The notes beneath the pieces were generated by a model. The model had not been told where the DNA came from, made no database searches, and worked only from the letters and a program-made list of their open reading frames with translations. The position numbers were made by a program, and so were the translations under genes. Shown here piece after piece: positions 15,579 to 23,747 of a stretch of 37,956 nt of DNA (its first letter is position 1; every line of letters starts with the position of its first letter). The stretch is from Caulobacteraceae bacterium (GTDB lineage Bacteria > Pseudomonadota > Alphaproteobacteria > Caulobacterales > Caulobacteraceae), in NCBI GenBank assembly GCA_028290905.1, contig JAQGIW010000001.1, forward strand, positions 1-37,956. Direction: 5' to 3'.

Positions 15579-16145
15579 CTATTGCGGAGGCGGCGCGGCG
15601 CCCGGGGTGGCGCTCGGGGGCGCGCTGGGCGGCGAACTCGGCGGGGCGCCCGTGGGCGGGGGCGTGGCGCTGTTCGCGCCAGGGGTCGATCCGGTCATCC
15701 CCGGCATGCTGCTCGCGCCGCCGGTGGTGGTTCCGGGCGAGCCTGGCGGGTTGACGCTGCCGGAGGCGGACCCGGCGGCGCTGGGGGTGGATCCCATCGT
15801 GTCGCCGGCCGACGATCCACTCGGGGCCGCCGTGCTGCTCGGGGCGGCCGTGCTGCTCGGCGCCGGCGAGCTGCTCATGCCGCCGCCGGACGAGCTGCTC
15901 ATTTCGGCGCCGGAAGAGGCGCCCGCGCCGCCGGGCGCCATCGACGACCCGCCGGCCGACCGGCCGTGATGCGAACCGCCCACATAGGAGTCGAGCTCGG
16001 CGTAGGGGATGGGCTGCGGGGGCGGGGCGTAGCGCCCGCCCGCGCTGGCGCCGCCGGCGTGGTGATGGTGGCGGGTCTTTGCGGATGCTCCAGTCGCCGC
16101 GACCGCAATCGCGGCCACGCTGAGAATGAGCAGTTTGCGGTTCAT
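15579..16145 (-). CDS. Exported low-complexity Ser/Pro/Gly/Ala-rich protein
   Basis: This 188-aa protein has a clean signal peptide (MNRKLLILSVAAIAVAATGASA). The mature part begins with a His cluster (KTRHHHHAGG) and is then almost entirely Ser, Ala, Pro, Gly and Thr, including short repeats such as PSSTAAPSSTAAPS and many PPS/PPT units near the end. No globular domain is visible, so it is probably an extended, disordered periplasmic or surface protein. GGAGA at about 16150-16154 (minus strand) supports the start at 16145; longer upstream frames are not needed. The codon pattern repeats at DNA level, so length variation between strains is likely. Function is unknown. Confidence 0.75.
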   Translation of the reverse strand: MNRKLLILSVAAIAVAATGASAKTRHHHHAGGASAGGRYAPPPQPIPYAELDSYVGGSHHGRSAGGSSMAPGGAGASSGAEMSSSSGGGMSSSPAPSSTAAPSSTAAPSGSSAGDTMGSTPSAAGSASGSVNPPGSPGTTTGGASSMPGMTGSTPGANSATPPPTGAPPSSPPSAPPSATPGAAPPPQ

Positions 16146-16254
16146 GGGCTTGTCTCCATTATATGGCTTGCTCCCGGGCCTCGGGCGCTCCGGAACGTCA
16201 CCGCACAACGCTCGGGCGCCCGTCTGGTTGCGAGGAACCGTAACCGTCGGATCG

Positions 16255-16773
16255 TCAGGCGGCGGTGGCGCCGACCTGGCCCACCCAGGCGGCGATCGCC
16301 CGGTCGCTCCGCAGCCGGACCAGCGGGGCGTGCGGAGCGAACCTGTCGAGGGCGCCCTGCAGCCGCGTCCGCGGGGCGCCGCTCCAGGTTACGATGTAGC
16401 GGTAGAAGGCGAAGTCGATCTTTTCCGGACAACCGGGCGCCAGGTCGGCGCGTGTCCGCCCGAGGCCGGTAAGGCCCCTCCAGATGGCGCGCGAGAGGCA
16501 GAGCGGCATCGGCTGGTCGATCCACACGATGGTGTCGGCCCGGCCCAGGCTGAGGTCGGCGACGCTGGTGAAGTTGCCGTCGCTGACCCACCTCTCTCCC
16601 GCCAGGGCGACGTCGACGGCGGCGCGAAACGGCTCAGGATCGGATTCGACCCATCCGGGCTTCCAGAACAGCGCATCGAGGTGAACGACCGGCAGGCCCA
16701 GGGCGGCGCCCACCGTCCGCGCCAGGGTGGACTTGCCGCCGCCCGAGCATCCGACGATGGCGATGCGGTTCAT
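16255..16773 (-). CDS. P-loop kinase-like ATPase (adenylate kinase/FlaR-like)
   Basis: This 172-aa cytoplasmic P-loop NTPase has Walker A GCSGGGKST at residues 8-16, then LGLPVVHLDALFWKPGW, a segment typical of the 'topology modulation'/FlaR-like adenylate-kinase-related family. Further family features are WVSDGNF, DTIVWIDQP and SRAIWRGLTG. The annotation 'DNA topology modulation protein' is historical; the likely activity is small-molecule or nucleotide phosphorylation, but the substrate is not known. Gly-Gly-Gly in the P-loop is slightly unusual. It starts at ATG 16773, divergent from the small membrane protein gene at 16903. Confidence 0.85.
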   Translation of the reverse strand: MNRIAIVGCSGGGKSTLARTVGAALGLPVVHLDALFWKPGWVESDPEPFRAAVDVALAGERWVSDGNFTSVADLSLGRADTIVWIDQPMPLCLSRAIWRGLTGLGRTRADLAPGCPEKIDFAFYRYIVTWSGAPRTRLQGALDRFAPHAPLVRLRSDRAIAAWVGQVGATAA

Positions 16774-16902
16774 GGCTCGGCATGGCGGCGGCCCGTTTCC
16801 GGGTCAAGGGTGGGGCCCGGGTCAAGGGAAGGACCCTAAGGGCGCCTACGCTTCACGGTCCTCTACGCATGGCCTATTGTGTCTGCTACGAGGGACTTAG
16901 GG

Positions 16903-17124
16903 ATGAACCCGCCGATCCTGCCGCCGGAAGTGCAGCGCCTGCGCCGCCGTTTCGTGAGCTTGATGATCCTGCAAGGCATCCTCGCCGTCGCGGCGGTCGC
17001 CTTCGCCGTGGCCTACTTCGCGTTCAAGCTGGCCTGGGGCCTGCCGGCCTTCGCGATCGCCTTGCTGGTCGCCCTCGTCGCCCAGATCCGTTTCGTATGG
17101 ATGTTCAGGAACAGCGGGAGCTGA
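16903..17124 (+). CDS. Small two-helix membrane protein
   Basis: This 73-aa protein has two hydrophobic helices, about 19-40 (LMILQGILAVAAVAFAVAYFAF) and 46-62 (LPAFAIALLVALVAQIRFV), with a basic segment RLRRRF before the first. This suggests an inner-membrane hairpin with cytoplasmic ends. ATG 16903 is preceded by AGGGACTTAGGG, in which AGGGA is a plausible ribosome-binding site. Its stop is three bases before the start of the dehydrogenase gene, so the two are co-transcribed. I do not recognise a family; function is unknown. Confidence 0.75.
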   Translation: MNPPILPPEVQRLRRRFVSLMILQGILAVAAVAFAVAYFAFKLAWGLPAFAIALLVALVAQIRFVWMFRNSGS

Positions 17125-17127
17125 TCC

Positions 17128-18063
17128 ATGCCCAATTCCAGGCCGGCCCTGCTGATCCTCCAGCCCCACCTGGCGTTCCTCTCGCCCTTCCTGGAGACGG
17201 ACTTCACGGTCTGGCGGTTCTGGGAAGGCCCCCCGCTGGAGGCCGTCAGCGTGATCCGCGCCCTGGTGGTGGCGGGCGAGTTTCCCCTTGACAAGGTCTT
17301 CGCCGAAAGCCTGACGAACCTCGGGCTGATCGCCTGCTTCACGGCCGGCTATGACGGTGTCGATCTCGTCTGGGCGCGCGAACGCGGCTTGCAGGTCAGC
17401 CACTCGCCGGGGGTCAACCACGAGGACGTCGCCGACCACGCCATGGGCCTGATGCTGGCCTCCTGGCGCAAGATCGTGGTGGGCGACCGGATGCTGCGCG
17501 CCGGCGGCTGGAAGCCGCACGAGAAGCTTGCCAGCCCGTCGCTGACCAAGCGCCACGTCGGCATCGTCGGCCTGGGCGACATCGGCGCCGCCATCGCCCG
17601 CCGCTGCGAGGCCTTCCACGTCCAGGTCTCGTGGTGGGGTCCCCGGGAGAAGCCGGAAGCGCCCTGGCCCCGCGCCGACAGCCTAGAGGCTCTGGCCGAG
17701 GCCAGCGACATCCTGATCGTCGCCGCCCGGGCCAGCGAGGAGACCCGGGGGCTGATTTCCGCAGAGATCATCGACGCCGTCGGCCCGGACGGCCTGCTGA
17801 TCAATGTTTCGCGCGGCCAGGTGGTCGACGAGGACGCTCTGATCGCGGCGCTGAAGGCGGGACGCCTCGGCGCGGCCGCCCTCGACGTTTTCGCCGAGGA
17901 GCCGACGCCGCACGAGCGCTGGGCGGGGGTTCCCCACACCGTCCTCACCCCCCACACCGCCGGCGCCACCTCGGCCGCGGTGCCCCAGATGGTGGCCCTG
18001 ACCGTCGAGAACCTTCGCCGCTTCTTCAAGGGCGAGGCGCTGGTCAATCCGGTCGTGGAGTAG
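17128..18063 (+). CDS. D-isomer-specific 2-hydroxyacid dehydrogenase
   Basis: This 311-aa NAD(P)-dependent dehydrogenase interconverts a 2-hydroxy acid and a 2-keto acid. The cofactor-binding motif GLGDIG is at residues 148-153. The catalytic triad is visible as Arg229 (NVSRGQVVDE), Glu258 (DVFAEEP) and His276 (TPHTAGAT). The N-terminal catalytic-domain part has the family segment FTAGYDGVDL and the conserved GVNHEDVADHAMGLML. Length is normal. It resembles the glyoxylate/hydroxypyruvate reductase subgroup, though the true substrate is open. Three bases separate it from the small membrane protein gene upstream. Confidence 0.93.
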   Translation: MPNSRPALLILQPHLAFLSPFLETDFTVWRFWEGPPLEAVSVIRALVVAGEFPLDKVFAESLTNLGLIACFTAGYDGVDLVWARERGLQVSHSPGVNHEDVADHAMGLMLASWRKIVVGDRMLRAGGWKPHEKLASPSLTKRHVGIVGLGDIGAAIARRCEAFHVQVSWWGPREKPEAPWPRADSLEALAEASDILIVAARASEETRGLISAEIIDAVGPDGLLINVSRGQVVDEDALIAALKAGRLGAAALDVFAEEPTPHERWAGVPHTVLTPHTAGATSAAVPQMVALTVENLRRFFKGEALVNPVVE

Positions 18064-18064
18064 G

Positions 18065-18144
18065 AAGCGCGACGAGGCTTCGCCCAGTCGGCCCCCTCCC
18101 GGCCTTCGGCCGTACTTCCCCCAAGGGAGAAGAGAGGCGACGCG
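18065..18144 (+). repeat. Dispersed GC-rich intergenic repeat, half copy C
   Basis: This 80-base gap between convergent genes carries CCCTCCCGGCCTTCGGCCGT, then ACTTCCCCCAAGG and GAGAAGAGAGGCG. It matches the second half of copies A and B near the DUF1993 gene, in the orientation of copy B. The GGCCTTCGGCC palindrome may also serve as a terminator. Confidence 0.65.
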
Positions 18145-18145
18145 C

Positions 18146-19978
18146 TCAGCGCAGGTCGAGGCCTTGCAGCCGGCCGTCCGACCGCCAGGCGTTGAGGACC
18201 TCGAAGAAGCGCAGCGGGCCCGCGCCGTACATGTTGGAGAAGAAGCCGTTGCGGTTACCGGCCGCGCCTTCGCTGTTGTAGTAGCCGGGGGTGCATTCCC
18301 GATAGAACCGTTCGCCGATCCGCGAGAGGCTGTGCACCTCGTCCACATAGGCCTGCTCCCCCTCCGCGGTCGGCTCCAGGATCTGGCGCCCCCGGGCGCG
18401 GGCCTCGCCGACCATGTAGGTCACGTGGTCGGCCTGTTGGCTCAGCGCCATCGGCACGCTGATGGTGATCGCCGTCTGGGTGAAGCCGAGGAAGAAGCAG
18501 TTCGGGAAGCCGTGGGCGGTGAGGCCGTGCAGGGTGCGCAGGCCCCCGGCCCAGTGTTCGGAGAGGGTCCGGCCGCCTCGGCCGACGATGTCGTAGCCGG
18601 CCCGGCGCGTGTAGGAGGTGCCGACCTCGAAGCCGGTGGCGAAGATCAGGCAGTCGACCTCGTACTCCCGGCCATTGGCCACCACGCCCCGCTCGGTCAG
18701 CGCTTCGACGCCCTTGCCGTGGGTGTCCACCAGGGCGACGTTGGGCCGGTTGTAGGTCTGCAGATATTCGTCGTGGAAGCACGGACGCTTGCAGAACTGC
18801 CGGTACCAGGGTTTCAGGGCCGCGGCGGTGACCGGGTCCTCGACGATGGCGTCTACGCGGGCGCGGACCTGGTTCATCTTCCTGTAGTCGGCCAGCACCA
18901 TCAGTTCGGCGCGCTCCTCGCGGGTGAGCGGGCGCCCGAGCTTGCGGGCGGCCATCTTGGCGGCTGTCCCGGTCAGGTTGCGGAAGATGTCGGTCCAGCC
19001 GTCGTGGACCAGATCTTCGTCCTGGTCGCCGCCGCTCACCAGGACGTTGAAATTCTCCTGGCGCCGCCTCTGCCAGCCGGGCTCCAGGCTGGCGGCCCAG
19101 GCGGGATCGGTCTCGGCGTTGTTGCGCACATCGACCGACGAGGGCGTGCGCTGGAAGACGTAGAGCTGCCTGGACCATTCCCCGAGGTGCGGGATGCACT
19201 GGATCGCGGTGGCGCCGGTGCCGATGATGCCGACGCGCTTGTCGGCCAGGCCGGTGAGGCGCCCGTAGCTGTCGCCGCCGGTGTAGCCATAGTCCCACCG
19301 GCTGGTGTGGAAGGTGTAGCCCTTGAAGTCGTTGATGCCGGGGATGCCCGGCAGCTTCGGCCGGCTCAGCGGACCGTTGGCCATGGCGACGTACTGGGCC
19401 ATGAACCGGTCGCCGCGGTTGGTGCTGATGATCCAGCGCGCGGCCTTCTCGTCCCAGCGCAGCTCGGTGACGCCGGTCTGCAGCAGGGCGTCGTCGTAGA
19501 GCCTGTAGCGCCGGGCGATGTTGCGGCTGTGCTCGAGGATTTCGGGCGCGAAGGAATACTTGTGCTTCGGGATGTAGCCGAGCTCTTCGAGCAGCGGCAG
19601 GTAGCAGTAGGACTCCACGTCGCACATGGCGCCGGGATAGCGGTTCCAGTACCAGGTGCCGCCGAAATCGCCGGCGTTCTCCACCATGCGGATGCTCTCG
19701 AAACCGGCCTCCCGCAGGCGCGCGCCTATCATCAGGCCGCCGAAGCCGCCGCCGATGACCGCGAACTGGACCTCGTCGAACACCGGCTCGCGCGTGAACC
19801 CCGGCTCGACGTAGGGATCCTCGACATAGCGCGAGAACTCCGCCTTCACTTCCACGTACTGGGCGTTGCCGTCCTCGCGCACCCGCCGGTCGCGTTCGGC
19901 GAGATAGCGTGCGTGCAGGTCGTCGGGATCGAAGTCGATCTCCCCGACGAGTTCGGCGATATCCGGATGAATGTTCAT
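18146..19978 (-). CDS. Baeyer-Villiger-type flavin monooxygenase, long form
   Basis: This 610-aa FAD/NADPH monooxygenase belongs to the long class of cyclododecanone/steroid-type Baeyer-Villiger enzymes, with an N-terminal extension of about 70 residues. FAD motif GGGFGG is at residues 76-81 and FGGTWYWNRYPGAMCD at 105-120. The fingerprint FKGYTFHTSRWDY (218-230) fits FxGxxxHxxxWD. NADPH motif GTGATA is at 253-258, and FATGFEVGTSY lies further on. The start at ATG 19978 is chosen because AGGAAG lies about a dozen bases upstream; ATG 20068 would add 30 low-quality residues. It would oxidise bulky ketones, with the physiological substrate unknown. Downstream it ends at repeat C, convergent with the dehydrogenase gene. 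Confidence 0.93.
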   Translation of the reverse strand: MNIHPDIAELVGEIDFDPDDLHARYLAERDRRVREDGNAQYVEVKAEFSRYVEDPYVEPGFTREPVFDEVQFAVIGGGFGGLMIGARLREAGFESIRMVENAGDFGGTWYWNRYPGAMCDVESYCYLPLLEELGYIPKHKYSFAPEILEHSRNIARRYRLYDDALLQTGVTELRWDEKAARWIISTNRGDRFMAQYVAMANGPLSRPKLPGIPGINDFKGYTFHTSRWDYGYTGGDSYGRLTGLADKRVGIIGTGATAIQCIPHLGEWSRQLYVFQRTPSSVDVRNNAETDPAWAASLEPGWQRRRQENFNVLVSGGDQDEDLVHDGWTDIFRNLTGTAAKMAARKLGRPLTREERAELMVLADYRKMNQVRARVDAIVEDPVTAAALKPWYRQFCKRPCFHDEYLQTYNRPNVALVDTHGKGVEALTERGVVANGREYEVDCLIFATGFEVGTSYTRRAGYDIVGRGGRTLSEHWAGGLRTLHGLTAHGFPNCFFLGFTQTAITISVPMALSQQADHVTYMVGEARARGRQILEPTAEGEQAYVDEVHSLSRIGERFYRECTPGYYNSEGAAGNRNGFFSNMYGAGPLRFFEVLNAWRSDGRLQGLDLR

Positions 19979-20191
19979 GACGCGGCGTTCTTCCTGGTCC
20001 TGGCGCGGAATTGTAGGGAGCTTGGGAGTTCGGGCAAGCGCGCCGGACCCATCTCTCAGGATTTCCATCGATCCTTCAGGTCCGGAACGGCGTCGGCGAC
20101 CCAACGTTAACCCTGCGGCGTCGCCCTGCGGCCGGCAAGGTCGGCGTCGGTCTTGATTGGCCCGCCGACCGCCCAGCCAAGGTAAACCGAA

Positions 20192-20800
20192 ATGGACAAC
20201 CAGACTCTTCTGCTGATCGTGGTGGTGGCGCTTGTCGTCGTTGTCGTCGCGGCGGTGCTTTACACGAGGTCACAGCGAAGCCGCCACCTGCGCTCGCGCT
20301 TCGGTCCCGAATACGATCGCGCCGTGGAAGAGAGCGGCGGGCGCGGCAAGGCCGAGGCCAATCTTCAGAAGCTCGAGAAACGTGTGCAGAAGTTCGACGT
20401 CCGGCCCCTGGGCACGACCGAGCGGGATCGGTTCGTGGTGGCGTGGCGCGAAGTCCAGGCAACGTTCGTCGACAATCCGGAAACGGCCGTCAGCCGGGCC
20501 GACCAGCTGCTCGGCGAGGTGATGCAGGCGCGGGGCTATCCCGTCGGGGACTTCGATCAGCGCGCCGCCGACCTTTCCGTCGACCATCCGGTCGTCGTCG
20601 ACAACTACCGCACGGCCCATGAGATCGCCCTGCGTCACGGGCGCGGCCAGGCCTCCACCGAGGACCTGCGCCAGGCGATGGTGCATTTCCGGACCCTGTT
20701 CGACGAACTGACTTCCGATCTGCAGGCGGCAGTCGCCCCGACGCCCCGCGCCGAGAGGGTGGACCTCGATCCCGCGCCGGCGCGTCCCGCCCGGTCATAG
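20192..20800 (+). CDS. Membrane-anchored protein of unknown function, paralogue 1
   Basis: This 202-aa protein has one N-terminal transmembrane helix (about 6-24, very valine-rich) followed by a basic stop-transfer segment, so the rest is probably cytoplasmic. A short helical stretch follows (about 54-68, NLQKLEKRVQKF). Then comes a conserved block FVVAWREVQATFVDNPETAVSRADQLLGEVM in two pieces (81-111) and a C-terminal helix with ASTEDLRQAM (154-163). The same two blocks recur in the next gene, including a 24-base identical DNA stretch. The family appears in alphaproteobacteria as hypothetical proteins, as far as I recall. Function is unknown. It is the first gene of a two-gene operon, divergent from the long monooxygenase. 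Confidence 0.8.
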   Translation: MDNQTLLLIVVVALVVVVVAAVLYTRSQRSRHLRSRFGPEYDRAVEESGGRGKAEANLQKLEKRVQKFDVRPLGTTERDRFVVAWREVQATFVDNPETAVSRADQLLGEVMQARGYPVGDFDQRAADLSVDHPVVVDNYRTAHEIALRHGRGQASTEDLRQAMVHFRTLFDELTSDLQAAVAPTPRAERVDLDPAPARPARS

Positions 20801-20814
20801 GAAAGGTGAACGCC

Positions 20815-21285
20815 ATGGACACGCCAGACCAGACGACCAGAGATCAGACCGCCACGGATCAGGTGGTGAGAGATGAGACCCCCAGAGACCCGCCGACCAG
20901 AGACCAGGCGATGACGGATCGCCCCCCCAACCCGGGGCTGACCACTGCCGACCTGGCCCGTGGGAAAGCGGCTCCGCAACCGGGCGCAGGCCCGGGCCAG
21001 CCGGGCGAAGAGCAGCCGGCCGCGCTTTTCCCGGCGGAGGACGCCCGGAATTTCCAAGCGCGCTGGGACGCCATCCAGGTGAGTTTCGTGGACGAACCGC
21101 GCCGCGCCGTCGAACAGGCCGACGCCCTCGTCGCCGAGGCGCTCAAGCGCCAGGCGGAGATCTTCGCGGCCGCGCGGGCGGATCTCGAGACCCAATGGGA
21201 CCGCGGCCAGGACGTCTCCACCGAGGACCTGCGCCAGGCGCTACGGCGCTACAGGGCGTTCTTCACCCGCGTCCTGAAGGTATGA
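20815..21285 (+). CDS. Soluble paralogue 2 with repetitive N-terminus
   Basis: This 156-aa protein shares two blocks with its upstream neighbour: WDAIQVSFVDEPRRAVEQAD (84-103) and VSTEDLRQALRRYRAFF (134-150). It has no transmembrane helix. The first 36 residues are instead a degenerate repeat of (T/V/P)xRDx and xTDx units (TTRDQTATDQVVRDETPRD), and residues 37-75 are a Pro/Gly/Ala linker. The start at ATG 20815 has AGGAAAGG at 20799-20806. The GTG at 20806 coincides with that ribosome-binding site and is rejected. Only 14 bases separate it from the membrane paralogue, suggesting the two proteins interact. No function is known. Confidence 0.78.
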   Translation: MDTPDQTTRDQTATDQVVRDETPRDPPTRDQAMTDRPPNPGLTTADLARGKAAPQPGAGPGQPGEEQPAALFPAEDARNFQARWDAIQVSFVDEPRRAVEQADALVAEALKRQAEIFAAARADLETQWDRGQDVSTEDLRQALRRYRAFFTRVLKV

Positions 21286-21311
21286 GGCCTGAACGTGTGA
21301 GGAATGGGCCG

Positions 21312-21339
21312 CGTCCCGGAGCTGGATAGCTCCGGGACG
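21312..21339. terminator. Strong bidirectional terminator hairpin
   Basis: A 12-bp perfect stem CGTCCCGGAGCT (21312-21323) / AGCTCCGGGACG (21328-21339) with loop GGAT is placed between the convergent ends of the paralogue operon and the acylase gene. Confidence 0.8.
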
Positions 21340-21348
21340 TGGCGCTCC

Positions 21349-23514
21349 TCACTCTCCCGGACGGTACGTCCTCTCGGTGTGGCCGGTCAGCTGCTCGGGA
21401 TAGAAGTAGACTTCCCGCAGATTGCCCTGGGCGTAGCGCACGGCTTCATCGTCGAAGTGCCTCGAGGCAGGATCGCCGCTTTCGCCGCCCGCGGTGACGG
21501 CCACGGCTCGGACCCGGGGCCCGAACTCCACCACGGCCACGAAGCTGTTGCCGTTGGTCCCGTAGTCGCGCTTCGTTCCTGGGTAGCGCTTGGCCCCGAA
21601 CGAGGCCAGCGAGCCCCACTGCGACGAGGTGAACGGCACCGGGATGCTCGGCTCCGCATCGCTGAAGGTCGGGACGATGTCGTCAGTGACCCGCTGGAAG
21701 CGGTTGATCTCGCCCCACGGCGTCCTCCAGCTTCCGAAATCCGCCGTCAGGCGGTCGGACGCCTCGGCCAGGGCCGCCAGCTTCTGCGCCGCCGAGGTGC
21801 GATGGGCCAGGTGCTCATAGACCGGCACGCCCTCGGCGTCCGGGTCCTGCGAGGCCCTGGCCCACAGCGCCTCGCCCCAGAACACCGCCAGGGAGGTCTC
21901 GGTGGAATTGACGGCCCAGTGATCGTCCCAGGCGCGAAGGAAAGCCACCTGGTCGGCCAGCCTGGCCTTCAGCGGATCCCCGGCCGGCAGCTGGTCCCAG
22001 GCCTCGCCTAAGGCCGGGATCATAAGGGCGAAGGCCGGCAGGTAGCTGTCGTAGGCGCTGGTCATCAGGGCGAAGGGCGTGAAATCGTGACGACCGTGCA
22101 GCAGCCGCAGCGCGTGGAGCCCCCGCGCGTTCTCGCCGGCCGTGTCCATGTACTTCGGATAGGCCTCGCGCCTGGCGCTGTCCGGTCCCGCCGCCGAATA
22201 GGGCCAGTCGTTGGTGTTGAACACCCAGCCGACGGACGGGTTGACCACGCTCGGGACCTCGGAGAGGGCGTGGAGGCCCTTCCAGTCGGTGGCGGGATCG
22301 GCGCCGTCCACCGGCTTCGTATAGTCGAAGCGGTCGTCGCGCCGAGGGACGAACTGCGGGTGCAGATAGGCGATCTCGCCCTTGTCGTCGGCGAACAGGG
22401 TGTTGTTGGAGGAGTTGGCCTTCAGCTCGGCGACCTTGATGTACGAGGCGTAGTCGCTCGCCTTGGTGCGCAGGAACGATTGCTCCAGCGCCGTGGTCGG
22501 CGTGTTCATCAGGGCGATGCTGATCCATTTGTCGCCGGACCTGGCGACGATCGGTCCGTGATGGGTGCGATAGACGGTGAAGGTCCGCTCCGCCTGCGCT
22601 CCGCCGGCCGTCCTGTACGACAGGGTGATCCGCGACACGGTCACCGGACGCAGGTCCGCGCCGTAGCGGTAGAACAGGCGCCCGTCCTTGCGCACGATAG
22701 TCTCGGCGAAGCGGTCGACGTTGTCGACGCCGCTCGAAGTGTGCATCCACCCGGCGTGGGGGTTGAAGCCCTGGTAGATGAAGAACTGCCCCCAGGTCGC
22801 CGCGCCGTAGGCGTTCAGCCCCTCGTCGCTCGTCACCTGCAGCTCGGAGCGGAAGAAGAAGCTGGTGTGCGGGTTGATCAGCAGCAGCGCGTGGCCGCTC
22901 ACCGTGTCGGCCGGCGCGATGGCGATGCCGTTGGACCCGGTCGGCTCCTTGAAGCCGGTGTCGACCTCGGCGTGAACCTCCGGCTTTCCGCCATAGAAGG
23001 CCGCCAAGTCGGCCAGGTCCACCCGCTCGATATCCCCGCCGATGCTGCCCTCGGAGAAGCTGAGCGCCATCCAGGGTTCGAAGTGGCGGATCACCCTGGG
23101 CGTGACCTTGGGGTGGGTCGCCAGATAATAGTTCAGCCCGTCCGCCCAGGCGTCCATCAGCGTCTTCAGCCAAGCGGGGCTGGCGGCGTATTGCGCCTTG
23201 AGGTCCTCGGGGTCGATGAACAGCCTCTGCCGCAGGTCCTGCCGGATCTTGCCCTCGCCCTCCGCCTCCGCCGTGCGGCCGAGCGAGGTGAGATAGTTGG
23301 CCTCCACGCGGCCGAAGTCGTCCTCGGCCTGGGCGTAGATCATCCCGAACACAGCCTGCGCGTCGGTGTGGCCGCGCACATGGGCGATCCCCCAGTCGTC
23401 CCGCGTGATCGTCACCCCCGCGGCTTCGGCCTTCAGCCGACCTGCCTCGTCCTGGGCCGCCGCCGAAACGGTCGCGAAGGCCGCCAGCATCACCCCCAGA
23501 ATCAATCTACGCAA
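21349..23514 (-). CDS. Penicillin-acylase-family N-terminal nucleophile hydrolase
   Basis: This exported amidohydrolase of the penicillin/acyl-homoserine-lactone acylase family is 721 aa with the start used here. A signal peptide (MRRLILGVMLAAFATVSAAA) precedes the alpha chain, which begins VTITRDDWGIAHVRGHT. The autocatalytic cleavage and catalytic serine is Ser194 in the motif PTGSNGIAIAP, after a Gly as usual for the family. The beta chain follows, with LLINPHTSFF and HTSSGVDNVDRFAE. Start choice: TTG 23514 has GGGGGAG immediately upstream and gives a proper signal peptide with basic n-region; upstream GTG 23553 or a start at 23568 would lengthen the n-region. Substrates may be N-acyl amides, including homoserine lactones or beta-lactams. 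Specificity cannot be read from sequence. Confidence 0.92.
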   Translation of the reverse strand: MRRLILGVMLAAFATVSAAAQDEAGRLKAEAAGVTITRDDWGIAHVRGHTDAQAVFGMIYAQAEDDFGRVEANYLTSLGRTAEAEGEGKIRQDLRQRLFIDPEDLKAQYAASPAWLKTLMDAWADGLNYYLATHPKVTPRVIRHFEPWMALSFSEGSIGGDIERVDLADLAAFYGGKPEVHAEVDTGFKEPTGSNGIAIAPADTVSGHALLLINPHTSFFFRSELQVTSDEGLNAYGAATWGQFFIYQGFNPHAGWMHTSSGVDNVDRFAETIVRKDGRLFYRYGADLRPVTVSRITLSYRTAGGAQAERTFTVYRTHHGPIVARSGDKWISIALMNTPTTALEQSFLRTKASDYASYIKVAELKANSSNNTLFADDKGEIAYLHPQFVPRRDDRFDYTKPVDGADPATDWKGLHALSEVPSVVNPSVGWVFNTNDWPYSAAGPDSARREAYPKYMDTAGENARGLHALRLLHGRHDFTPFALMTSAYDSYLPAFALMIPALGEAWDQLPAGDPLKARLADQVAFLRAWDDHWAVNSTETSLAVFWGEALWARASQDPDAEGVPVYEHLAHRTSAAQKLAALAEASDRLTADFGSWRTPWGEINRFQRVTDDIVPTFSDAEPSIPVPFTSSQWGSLASFGAKRYPGTKRDYGTNGNSFVAVVEFGPRVRAVAVTAGGESGDPASRHFDDEAVRYAQGNLREVYFYPEQLTGHTERTYRPGE

Positions 23515-23747
23515 GCGCTCCCCCTTCGTCGTAACGGCGCGTTCTCCCTCCACGTGTTGGGGACGCAAATCAATACGTCGACGGCCGACCTTTCACTTAA
23601 TCCCACGCTTGGCGCCGGCGCCGCGACGCACAAGCGGCCATTAGCCTCGATCGCCGCAGTTCCATTTTACGGACGTTCGCAATGTCTCAGAAGGGGTGAA
23701 AAGCGGGTAATGATCAACACGCCGCGCGCGCCACTCTTCAGATGTTG

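Noticed and set aside
18164-20110. 648-codon frame antisense to the long monooxygenase
   Set aside because: It mirrors the real codons and shows only His/Ala/Val/Gly-rich sequence; the minus-strand gene carries all motifs.
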